Assembly: GCA_014706295.1 (NCBI GenBank)
Contig: JACSVZ010000002.1
Coordinates: 59,171,617-59,235,616 of the forward strand
Source of the DNA: Lycocorax pyrrhopterus obiensis
Taxonomy: Eukaryota; Chordata; Aves; Passeriformes; Paradisaeidae
DNA length: 64,000 nt
Direction of reading: 5' to 3'
In this document: in pieces, positions 41,501-46,480 of the stretch
How the letters are laid out: every line of letters starts with the position of its first letter
Position numbering within the stretch: the first letter of the stretch is position 1
Program-made: the position numbers and the translations under genes
Notes under the pieces: generated by a model
Seen by the model: the letters and a program-made list of their open reading frames with translations, nothing else
The model's database searches: none
Told to the model about the DNA's origin: nothing

Positions 41501-42086
41501 ACAGCAGGAGGAGATGCGCAGCTCTCTGAGACAGGGCTCACAGCGAAGGGCTCAGCTCTGAAACGCGGGAGTGCAGCATGATCCCTCAGCACCTCCCCGG
41601 CCGCTTCCTCCTCCTCCTCCTCCTCCTCGCTCGGCAGCTTCCCTGCGCAGAGCTTCGGAGGAAGGGCCTTTGTGAGCAGGGCCCAGCCCGGCCCCCTCGG
41701 AAGAAGCGCGGAAGCCACGGGCTGCCCGCGCCGCCCCCGCCCCGCACTCACCCGGGCGCCAGGACCTGTCCGGGCCGCGCGCACAGCTCGCGCACCACGC
41801 CGGGCCGCTCCGCGCGCAGCCTGCGCTCGGGGCCGCCGCGCTGCGGACGGGCGGAGGCGCCGCTGGCGGCGGGCGGCAGCGGGGCGGCGGCGGGGCCGGC
41901 GGGGCGCGGAGCGGGCGGCGGCAGCGGGGCGCAGAGCGCCAGCACCGATCCGATCTGCACCGCCGCCCCCACCGACACCTTCCACTCCAGCAGCCGCAGC
42001 GGCCGCGGGCCGGGAGCACGGATCTCCGCCACCGACGCCGGGCCCTCCGCGCCGGGCCCGCCGCCCCGCTCCGGCCGCTCCTCCAT
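2343..42086 (-). CDS. CTDP1: CTDP1 (FCP1) RNA polymerase II CTD phosphatase, ten exons, 3' end off the window
   Basis: FCP1 is a nuclear Mg-dependent phosphatase that removes phosphate from the heptad repeats of the RNA polymerase II largest subunit, recycling the enzyme between transcription rounds; it binds TFIIF. Ten exons of 335, 84, 94, 129, 151, 91, 167, 1086, 142 and 231 nt join in one open frame of 2510 nt (about 836 residues), every intron being GT-AG. The translation follows vertebrate FCP1 closely from the N terminus (start MEERPERGG) through LLEWKVSVGAAVQIGSVLAL, the catalytic DLDQTLIHT, the DDREDVWKF motif, an acidic linker and a BRCT domain. Human FCP1 is about 961 residues, so roughly the last 120-130 residues, including the acidic C-terminal TFIIF-binding tail, should lie left of position 1. 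No frameshift or stop was seen. Family assignment is near certain; untranslated regions cannot be delimited from sequence alone. Confidence 0.97.
2574..4864 (-). other. CTDP1 intron 9
   Basis: About 2.3 kb of AT-rich sequence between the BRCT exon and exon 10. Apart from short homopolymer runs I see no repeat element or additional exon. Confidence 0.85.
4865..5006 (-). CDS. CTDP1: CTDP1 exon 9 (second half of BRCT)
   Basis: 142 nt, residues 713-760. It reads TEKVRQAQDCKDLHVVNPDW then LWSCLERWDKVEEQLFPLKD. This closes the BRCT fold with its conserved Trp (NPDWLWSC, about 733-735). In FCP1 the BRCT domain binds phosphorylated CTD (established for the family). Acceptor GTAATAG at 5007, donor GTAAGT at 4864. 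An open frame on the plus strand over this exon is its antisense shadow. Confidence 0.96.
5007..12279 (-). other. CTDP1 intron 8
   Basis: About 7.3 kb, splitting the BRCT domain. It is mostly unique AT-rich sequence. It contains a 12-bp direct duplication (CTGAAAGAGAAT twice, 7019-7042), a short CR1 tail near 7750 and a poly-A run at about 11,629. None of the small open frames has recognisable protein similarity. Confidence 0.85.
7748..7799 (+). mobile_element. CR1 LINE 3' tail fragment
   Basis: About 50 bp matching the last part of avian CR1 elements: GGAACTAGGTGGTCTTTACA, then an AACCCAAATGTTCTA segment, ending GATTCTATGAA, the CR1 terminal repeat. Heavily truncated at the 5' side. Identified by memory of the consensus. 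Confidence 0.65.
12280..13365 (-). CDS. CTDP1: CTDP1 exon 8 (acidic linker and first half of BRCT)
   Basis: Large 1086-nt exon, residues 351-713. The acceptor is CCCATGTCTTAG at 13366, so the sequence above that point, although open, is intron. The first 280 or so residues are low-complexity and rich in Ser, Glu, Asp, Lys and Thr; they match human FCP1 only in patches such as DLDFELSSDSES and GSGDKKEAETESQ. An acidic block (EEEEEDDDTDDDD) precedes HLIYLEEILVRVHTDYYTKY, which is well conserved. The BRCT domain starts about residue 655 (LADVTIIFSGLYPTNFPIEK) and runs to KATHLIAARTG. Donor GTAGGT at 12279. The linker's Ser/Asp/Glu runs look like casein kinase 2 sites (inference). Confidence 0.96.
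13366..14926 (-). other. CTDP1 intron 7
   Basis: About 1.6 kb. The sequence immediately above exon 8 is pyrimidine-rich, as expected for an acceptor (TTTTTCTTTCTTGCCC). No repeat or further exon seen. Confidence 0.85.
14927..15093 (-). CDS. CTDP1: CTDP1 exon 7 (end of catalytic domain)
   Basis: 167 nt, residues 295-351. It reads DLFPCGDSMVCIIDDREDVW then KFAPNLITVKKYVYFQG. The DDRED aspartates (about residues 309-313) are the Mg-binding motif at the end of the HAD fold. The C-terminal part, INAPPGSREMQMKKK, leads into the linker. Acceptor CTCTTAG at 15094, donor GTAATT at 14926. Confidence 0.97.
15094..16201 (-). other. CTDP1 intron 6
   Basis: About 1.1 kb between two catalytic-domain exons. 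AT-rich and unique as far as I can see; no features beyond the splice sites. Confidence 0.85.
16202..16292 (-). CDS. CTDP1: CTDP1 exon 6 (catalytic domain)
   Basis: 91 nt, residues 265-295, reading FLDPEKKLFSHRILSRDECI then DPFSKTGNL. In FCP1-type phosphatases the SHRILSRDEC segment follows the HAD core and shapes the substrate groove. Acceptor CAAAAG at 16293 and donor GTATGT at 16201. A split Arg codon joins it to exon 7. Confidence 0.96.
16293..21532 (-). other. CTDP1 intron 5
   Basis: About 5.2 kb. AT-rich, with short A runs and an AAAC/AAAT-type stretch near 16,870. I recognised no mobile element, RNA gene or extra exon. Confidence 0.85.
21533..21683 (-). CDS. CTDP1: CTDP1 exon 5 (catalytic domain)
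   Basis: 151 nt, residues 215-265. It encodes GIFHFQLGRGEPMLHTRLRP then HCKEFLEKIAKLYELHVFTF and GSRLYAHTIA, the core of the FCP1 homology domain. The HVFTFGSRLYA segment carries the conserved Thr of HAD motif II. Acceptor TTCTAG at 21684, donor GTGAGT at 21532; one nucleotide of a Gly codon is left over for exon 6. Confidence 0.97.
21684..23042 (-). other. CTDP1 intron 4
   Basis: About 1.4 kb, unique sequence with no recognisable repeat or exon. Confidence 0.85.
23043..23171 (-). CDS. CTDP1: CTDP1 exon 4 (catalytic DxDxT motif)
   Basis: 129 nt (43 codons, phase 0 both ends), residues 172-214. It begins QAEQLGREDQQRLHRNRK and contains LVLMVDLDQTLIHTTEQ, the signature of FCP1/SCP1 HAD-type phosphatases. 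The two aspartates are about residues 195 and 197; in this family the first is the phosphoryl-accepting nucleophile and the second the general acid/base. Acceptor TTACAG at 23172, donor GT at 23042. Skipping this exon would keep frame but remove the active site. Confidence 0.97.
23172..24624 (-). other. CTDP1 intron 3
   Basis: About 1.5 kb, unique sequence with no recognisable repeat or exon. Confidence 0.85.
24625..24718 (-). CDS. CTDP1: CTDP1 exon 3
   Basis: 94 nt, residues 140-171. It completes a split Gln codon, then reads IRSKNGKQSVPLSTATVSMV followed by HSVPELKVSSE, nearly the same as the human segment just before the catalytic domain. The acceptor is ...TAATTAG at 24719, the donor GTAAGT at 24624. 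Ends in phase 0. Confidence 0.95.
24719..27422 (-). other. CTDP1 intron 2
   Basis: About 2.7 kb. The end nearest exon 2 contains a CR1 fragment; the rest is AT-rich with a CA/TG-rich patch around 25,300-25,440 that is too irregular to be a clean microsatellite. Confidence 0.85.
26999..27343 (+). mobile_element. CR1 LINE 3' fragment, antisense to CTDP1
   Basis: 5'-truncated CR1 retrotransposon end. It reads from GGAGACCTCAGAGCAGCCTT through GGTTGCCTGGAGAAGCTGTG, GATGCCCCATCCCTGGAAGT, GTTGGAACTAGATGACCTCC and CCCTTCCAGCTC, all hallmark CR1 3' sequence. Its 3' end stops about 80 bp from exon 2 of CTDP1. CR1 elements normally lack target-site duplications, and none was seen. Confidence 0.92.
27423..27506 (-). 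CDS. CTDP1: CTDP1 exon 2
   Basis: Short 84-nt exon, residues 112-140, missed by simple ORF finding. Acceptor TTTTTCAG ends at 27507 and donor GTAAGT starts at 27422. It reads TVLVRLEGCSHPVVMKGLCA then ECGQDLT, with two CxxC-like cysteines (GLCAECG) resembling a small zinc knuckle. Phase 2 on both sides, so skipping it keeps the frame. CR1 fragments lie on both sides. Confidence 0.95.
27911..28378 (-). mobile_element. CR1 LINE 3' fragment, sense to CTDP1
   Basis: Starts with the reverse complement of a CR1 3' end (GAGTCCAACCAATCACCTAA, then CCACTAAACCATGTCCCTAA) and continues through CCAGGGATGGTGCCTTGACT, TTTCTGTGAGGAAATTTCTC and CTTTTCTCCAGACTGAACAT to GGATTTGAGGTGTAGCCTCA. About 470 bp remain. 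It belongs to a different CR1 subfamily from the copy on the other side of exon 2, judged from the differing 3' ends. Confidence 0.92.
29745..29953. repeat. Tandem duplication, two copies of about 104 bp
   Basis: Two adjacent direct copies with a period of 104-105 bp. Each runs from AGTACAA..CTACAGAAACATGCTTA through AAATGAATTGGTTTT and GTTCAGGAGAAAAAAAGCCT to TTTCAAT. The copies differ at about ten bases and one single-base indel, so the duplication is not very recent. Confidence 0.92.
31421..31439. repeat. Poly-A run
   Basis: Nineteen consecutive A bases inside CTDP1 intron 1. No retroposed sequence is recognisable to its left, so I treat it as a mononucleotide repeat rather than a retrogene tail. 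Confidence 0.8.
33539..33562. repeat. Short inverted repeat
   Basis: Arms TGCTGTGAGC and GCTCACAGCA are perfectly complementary (10 bp) around an AGCA loop. Confidence 0.6.
35006..35024. repeat. AC dinucleotide microsatellite
   Basis: About nine AC units in CTDP1 intron 1. Confidence 0.8.
35971..36005. repeat. Perfect 15-bp inverted repeat (hairpin)
   Basis: TTTCCTTTAACACAG is followed by a 5-base loop (CAACA) and then its exact reverse complement CTGTGTTAAAGGAAA. It lies in CTDP1 intron 1, so the pre-mRNA would contain the hairpin. The flanks show no similarity to a known element. Confidence 0.85.
41196..41450 (+). mobile_element. CR1 LINE 3' fragment in intron 1 near exon 1
   Basis: About 255 bp of CR1 from ATTGGGACAAGAGGCAGTAG through AAGTTCCACCTGAACACGGG, AGAAGAGGTTCCCCAGACTG and GCTGGATGCAATCCCATTCA to GTTCCAATCTGACTCGTTCT and GTGATTTTG. 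It is oriented toward exon 1 and ends about 300 bp from its donor. Quite diverged, so old. Confidence 0.85.
41605..41629. repeat. CTC trinucleotide repeat
   Basis: About seven to eight CTC/TCC units just inside intron 1 of CTDP1. On the transcribed (minus) strand this is a GAG/GGA purine run. Confidence 0.8.
41752..42086 (-). CDS. CTDP1: CTDP1 exon 1 (start codon, N-terminal domain)
   Basis: Residues 1-112. The start ATG is at 42086-42084; I chose it because the protein then begins with a short acidic leader followed by APGPRPLRLLEWK, matching the known vertebrate start. The exon ends in phase 2 at a GTGAGT donor (41751-41746). The middle is a very GC-rich Pro/Ala stretch (LPPPAPRPAGPAAAPLPPA) where the human protein differs, so this stretch is fast evolving. 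The end (GVVRELCARPGQVLAPG) is conserved again. The exon lies wholly inside the CpG island. Other long open frames across it on both strands are products of the GC-rich composition. Confidence 0.96.
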
Positions 42087-42222
42087 CGCCCCGGCCGGGG
42101 GTGGAGGGTGGGTCGGGGGTGCCCGGCAGTGGGGCCGGACCTGACGCTGCCGCCGCCGGGGGGGTTCGGGGCTCCCCGATAGTCACCGGTGGCGCCGACA
42201 GCGCCGGGGTCACGGCAGCTCC

Positions 42223-42232
42223 GCGCAGGCGC
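42223..42232. promoter_or_regulatory. NRF1-like site
   Basis: GCGCAGGCGC, one base from the palindromic NRF1 consensus GCGCATGCGC, about 140 bp upstream of the start codon in a CpG island. NRF1 sites are common in such promoters. Sequence match only. Confidence 0.45.
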
Positions 42233-42304
42233 CGCGCCGCGCGTCCGGCCACGCTTAAAGGCACAGGCGCGGGCGGCCCGGCCCGCGGGGCCGTGCGGGG
42301 AGGA

Positions 42305-42323
42305 ACTACGGCTCCCGGCAGCC
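42305..42323. promoter_or_regulatory. ZNF143/THAP11-like site
   Basis: ACTACGGCTCCCGGCAGCC resembles the ACTACAATTCCCAGCATGC motif bound by ZNF143/THAP11, with several G/C substitutions. Located about 220 bp upstream of the CTDP1 start codon and 30 bp from a CR1 end. Moderate match only. Confidence 0.4.
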
Positions 42324-42355
42324 CCCGCGGCCCCGCCCGCCGGCCCCGAGTGGCG

Positions 42356-42581
42356 TCACAGAACCAGAATTAGAGAATATCCCGTGTTCGGACGCACGGG
42401 GACCATGGAGTCCCACTCCTGGCCCTGCACAGAACACCCCCAGAATTACACTATGTGCCTGAGAGCGTTGTCCGAGCGTTTATTGAACTCTGTCACGCTT
42501 GGTGTTGTGACCGCTTCCCTGGGGAGCCTGTTCTACTGCTCAGCCATCCTCTGGGTGAAGAACCTTTTCCTCATATCCAGC
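42356..42581 (-). mobile_element. CR1 LINE, 3' part, split by an LTR
   Basis: Reverse-complement CR1: it begins with a diverged terminal segment (CACAGAACCAGAATTAGAGA), then GGAGTCCCACTCCTGGCCCT, CTATGTGCCTGAGAGCGTTG, CGCTTCCCTGGGGAGCCTGT and CTGGGTGAAGAACCTTTTCC, stopping at CATATCCAGC. The same element resumes at 43168. It starts only 270 bp upstream of the CTDP1 start codon. Confidence 0.9.
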
Positions 42582-42887
42582 TATCTTGGTTTAACCCCGG
42601 CCGGCAGCCACGCACTACGCAGCCACTTTCTCGCTTCCCCACCGGCAGAACTAGGGAGAGACTTGGAAGGGTAAAAGGTGGAAAATTCATGGGTTGAGAT
42701 GCAGCCAGTTTAATAGGAAAAGCAAAAGCCATGCACACAAGCAACGCAAAACAAGGAATTAATTCACTGCTTCCCATGGGCAGGTAGGTGTTCAGCCATC
42801 CCCAGGAGAGCAGGGCCCCATCACATGTAACAAGTTGGGAATACAAACACCACCACTCCAAATACCCTCCCTCCTTCTTCCCCCCAC

Positions 42888-42896
42888 TTTATATAC
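42888..42896 (-). promoter_or_regulatory. TATA box of the LTR promoter
   Basis: TATATAAAG on the minus strand, a strong TATA match. Initiation would be expected near 42,865, reading toward CTDP1 exon 1. Confidence 0.6.
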
Positions 42897-42902
42897 TGAG
42901 CA

Positions 42903-42910
42903 TGATGTCA
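42903..42910 (-). promoter_or_regulatory. CRE/ATF-like site in the LTR
   Basis: TGACATCA, one base from the CRE consensus TGACGTCA, placed seven bases before the TATA box. Confidence 0.45.
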
Positions 42911-43167
42911 TGTGGTGTGGAATATCCCTCTGGTCAGCTGGGGTCACCCGTCCTGGCTGTGTCTCCACCCAGCCTTCCAAGCACCCCCACATTCCTTGCC
43001 AGCCTGGCAGTATGGAAAGCAGAAAAGGCCTTGGCTCTGTGCAAGTCCTGCTCAGCAATAACAAAAATATCTCTTAATTATCAACCCTGTGCTCAGCAGA
43101 AATCCAAAACAGCCCCATAACAGCCACTATGAATAAAGTTAACTCTACCCCAGAAAAGACCAGAACA

Positions 43168-43530
43168 CCAATCTAAACCTCCCCATGCACAGCTTCAGGC
43201 CATTCCCTCAGGTCCTGTCACTGGTCACCACAGAGAAGAGAGCAGTGCCTGTCCCTCCTCTTCCCATTGTGAGGAAGCTGTGGACTGCAATGAGGTCTCC
43301 CCTCAGTCTCCCCTTCTCCAGGCTGAACAGACCAAGTGACCTCAGCTGTTCCTCATACGGCTTCTCCTCCAGACCCTTCACCACCCTTGTGGTCCTCCTT
43401 TGGACACTCTCTAATAACTTTGTATCTTTTTTACATTGTGGTGCCCAAAACGGCACACAGCACACAAGGTGAGGCTGCACCTTTACGGAGCATATTTGGA
43501 CAATCACCTCACTCTGTGCTGTTGCTGCCC
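43168..43530 (-). mobile_element. CR1 LINE, continuation beyond the LTR
   Basis: The CR1 interrupted at 42581 continues here: CCAATCTAAACCTCCCCATG, GGCCATTCCCTCAGGTCCTG, GGTCTCCCCTCAGTCTCCCC, TCTCCAGGCTGAACAGACCA, GGACACTCTCTAATAACTTT and GGTGAGGCTGCACC. Joining both parts gives about 590 bp of contiguous CR1 3' sequence. Confidence 0.9.
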
Positions 43531-45479
43531 GAGGCCTGGACCCTGAGGAACCTGCAGAAGCTCCGTAACACTCTCTGGGTCTCCCCTGGGTCAGAGGGCG
43601 GGTGGAGAAGGAGAGCACCCTTGCCTGGCAGAGCAGCCACCTCCCCTGGGCTCCGGCCCTGCCCCGCAGTGCACACTGGCAGGGCAGGGTAGAGGAGTAG
43701 GGATGTCCGGCAGAGAGGAGTTTGGATGTGGACATATCCATGGAGGAGCCTGGACATGGACATGGACCTGCGGAGGCACAGCCTAAAAGGGACACCCCTG
43801 CTGTTCTCCACAGGCCAGCTCCTGAATGGAGCTGAGGTCAGAGATGTCCCTACGGGCATGTGTGTGTCTCCATCAAAGATGCCATGGACATGCTTCCCAC
43901 CCATGGCAGCCACATGGCAAGGTACTTTTATCTCTTCAGCCATATACCAAGGATGGAGGCCTCGTGCCATGTCCCAAGCCTTGTGCAGCCTGCCACGGAG
44001 GGATGAGATGCTCTGAGCTTCCATGGGAATGCTCAACTACCTCAGCATCTCTAGTGCTTGTGTAGCCAAAGCACCAAATGTTTTTATCTCGTTGGTGTTC
44101 CCTGAATTAATGTCTTGACTTAGGAGCTCAGAGCAGCAGGTACAAGGGGCTTCCACAAGAAATCTTTTCCAGAGAGTCACTGGCTTACTAGTGGATAGGA
44201 TTTTGATAGAGATATTGAAGAATACATTAAGTGCCGGTAGCTCAGTGTGCAGCTGCAGTGTGAGCTGCAGGTTGAGCTCTGGAGGGGCAGGAGCCTGAGC
44301 CTGAGCCCAAGGCAAGAGGCCATGACCTGTCAACCCTTTGCATAACAAAGGGCCTGGGGACCTGTCCAGAGACACAGCAGGAGCTGATGTCTCCAGACTT
44401 TCCCATACTTAGACTTAGAGGGTATGTAAGCCCAGGGTTTCCTTTGTCCCTCCTTGGAGGCACACAGCTCGAGCTGTTATTTTGATATTGCACCACAAGT
44501 AAATTATTTTAAGGATCAGGATGTCTGAGACTCTGCTAAGGGAAACCTGGGGTTGAGCCCATAAGGAAACCTGGTGTGACTGTGAGAATGGGGGGTGTAG
44601 CTGCAAAGGGGCCTTGGTCCCAACTTAGTTGATGCCAGAGTGGCTCCTGGATGGTCGGACAGGGAAGTTTCTGTAACAGGGAGGAGCCTGCCAGCATACA
44701 ATCTACAGGCAATCTCCGAACAGTAGGTACTCCTGAGTTTTTCCCTCTTAACATTAGTAGAGACATCTTAAAACAAGAACAGCATGGACTGGTTGGGAAT
44801 TGGATCTGCAAGACATTGCTATGAACATCATGATGAGCTTGGGTTGTGAGGCAGCCACCATCACCAACAACCAGAGACTGGGAAATTTTAGAGTGAAAGT
44901 TGCCGTGTCTCTTTTATCAGCTCCTTGTACACAGGCACAATGACACATTGTACCCTAGTGTGTATTATTCTTAATGCTCTTTTCATGCCATCATGTGGCA
45001 TGTGGTAAAGCTACTTCATGAAAGGTGAGTACTTTTTGCATAGTATTCCATCTCTCTACTACTTGTGTTGCTTTATTTGCTCTTTCTTAATCTGAAATAA
45101 ATAAAACCTGAAAATCTGAGATGAAAATAAAAATAATCAGCATGGAAGAAAAATGCCCATGTCCTCTTGCACATGAAGACTGAAGTTTGAACCCTCTATG
45201 AGCACTGATGAGGCTACCTTTGAGCTCTACCAGGAAGTGCTGACTTGCAGCATTTCTCCTCAACTCTCTTCTCAGTGTTTTTAGCTCACACCCAGCCTTC
45301 TTTCTTTTGTAGGGTGGATTGATATTGTTTTGCTCAGGGGAAACAGGCTGAGGACTGCCTCGAGAGTGCAAAGGAAATGAGATAGCCTCAAGAAGCAGGA
45401 GAATTCATCAGGAATTTCACTATTGTTAAAACTTTTTAGACTTCCAAGTCTAGCAAAATCTGGTTCCATCAAGAATGGT
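43531..45479. other. Intergenic sequence, no gene recognised
   Basis: About 1.9 kb of mixed-composition sequence between two CR1 elements. Overlapping open frames of 60-175 codons occur on both strands, but none has a recognisable domain, codon bias or splice structure. Confidence 0.7.
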
Positions 45480-46480
45480 AGTCATAATAGTCAAGGAAAG
45501 GCTGAAATAATAGCTGAGGTGGGAAAGGACCTTTGGAGATCATCCAGTCCTAACTCCCCATCTCAAAGCAGGGGCAACTAGCAGGTTGCTCAGGGCCATG
45601 TCCAGTTGGGTTTTGACTGTCTCCAAGGATGGAGACTCTACAGCCTCTATGAACAACCTGTGCCAGTGTTCAACCAACCTTATAGTGAAAAAAGCTTTTT
45701 CTTGTGTTTAAGTGGAATTTTGTGTGTTTCAGTTCGTGCCAGTTGCCTCTTGTCCTTTAACAGGGCACCACTGACAGGAGTCTGTCCTTGTCTTCTTTAT
45801 CAACCCTCCCCCACCTCCATCAAACATTTATACACATTGGTAAAATCCCTCTGGAGCCTTCTTTTCTCCAGGCTGAACCGTCCCAGCTCTCTCAGCCACT
45901 TCTCACATGACAGGTGCTCCAAGCATTTTAATAACGTTGCGCCCCTTTGCTCCTGTTGTTCCAGTGTGTCCATGCCTATTTTGTACTGGAGCCAGCACAT
46001 CCAATGTGGTGTCACTAGTGCTGAGTGTAGGGGAAGAAGCACCTTCCTCAAACCCATTGGCAGTGCTCTTCCTAGTGCAGTGTGGGATGCTGTTCCCTTC
46101 TTTGCTGCAAGGTTTATCTTCGCTGGTTCAAGGGGAGCTTGGTGTCCATCACTGTCCCCAGGCCTTCACTGCAGAGCTGCTTTCCAGACACTTGGCCTCC
46201 AGCCTGTCCTGGTGCCTGGAGTCGTTCTTCCCTACAGGCAGGACTTGGCATTTCCTTTTCTTGAACTTCATGAGGTTCCTCTCTACCCATTTCTCCAGGG
46301 TGTCAAAGTCCCTCTGAACAGCAGCACAGCCATTTAGCCTGTCACCCACTCCTCCCAGCTTGATATGACCTGCAGACTTGCTGAATGTGCACTCTGCACC
46401 ATGGTCAAGGTCATTAATGAAGATATTAAGCAGTATTGTTCCTGGTATTGTCCCCTGGGCAAAGCACCAGTGAATGGGTG
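45480..46480 (-). mobile_element. CR1 LINE, long fragment of about 1 kb
   Basis: The 3' end is at the left (GGGAAAGGACCTTTGGAGAT, CATCCAGTCC). It continues through ATGGAGACTCTACAGCCTCT, GTGCCAGTTGCCTCTTGTCC, GGAGCCTTCTTTTCTCCAGG and CAGCACATCCAATGTGGTGT. Farther right it carries avian-repeat segments such as GACCTGCAGACTTGCTGAAT and GGTCATTAATGAAGATATTA. The open frames across it (for example 45606-46337) are read-through of the repeat in the wrong strand or frame and do not encode a reverse transcriptase. Confidence 0.85.

Larger units (their letters stand above)
27507..41751 (-). other. CTDP1 intron 1
   Basis: About 14.2 kb, the longest intron. It contains a CR1 next to exon 2, a tandem duplication near 29,850, poly-A and AC microsatellites, two hairpins, and a CR1 plus a CTC-rich repeat close to exon 1. 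Several open frames of 60-115 codons inside it show no recognisable protein. First introns of this size often hold enhancers, but no sequence feature lets me name one. Confidence 0.85.
41620..42340. promoter_or_regulatory. CpG island and promoter region of CTDP1
   Basis: A sharp change from AT-rich to very GC- and CpG-rich sequence covering exon 1 and about 250 bp upstream. This is the normal form of a vertebrate housekeeping promoter. No TATA box was seen near the gene start. Within it are an NRF1-like site and a ZNF143/THAP11-like site. The transcription start should lie between the ATG (42086) and about 42,330 (inference). Confidence 0.85.
42582..43167 (-). mobile_element. Solo LTR of an avian endogenous retrovirus
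   Basis: About 586 bp. Read on the minus strand it begins TGTTCTGG, as retroviral LTRs begin with TG, and ends GGGGTTAAACCAAGATA, a diverged version of a familiar avian LTR terminus. It has a TATA box (TATATAAAG, 42896-42888), a CRE-like TGACATCA (42910-42903) just before it, and a polyadenylation-like TATTAAA (42715-42709). No retroviral coding sequence is attached, so it is a solo LTR. Flanks are CCAGC and CCAAT, possibly a decayed 5-bp target-site duplication. Similar LTRs are abundant in songbirds (memory); subfamily not named. Confidence 0.82.

Noticed and set aside
41263..42264. Open frame of 333 codons on the minus strand across the CpG island
   Set aside because: It is in a different frame from CTDP1 exon 1, is built of Ala/Pro/Arg/Gly runs caused by GC-rich sequence, and ignores the conserved exon and its donor site.
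41672..42373. Plus-strand open frames of 160-233 codons in the CpG island (possible divergent gene)
   Set aside because: Composition artefact with low-complexity translation, no domain and no conserved segment; a divergent non-coding transcript remains possible but is not shown.
43208..43795. 195-codon minus-strand frame
   Set aside because: Its C-terminal part (LESVQRRTTRVVKGLEEKPY) is the translated tail of the CR1 open reading region; the rest is unrelated flank, so this is a LINE remnant and not a host gene.
45606..46337. 243-codon plus-strand frame
   Set aside because: It reads through a CR1 element on the strand opposite to its coding strand.
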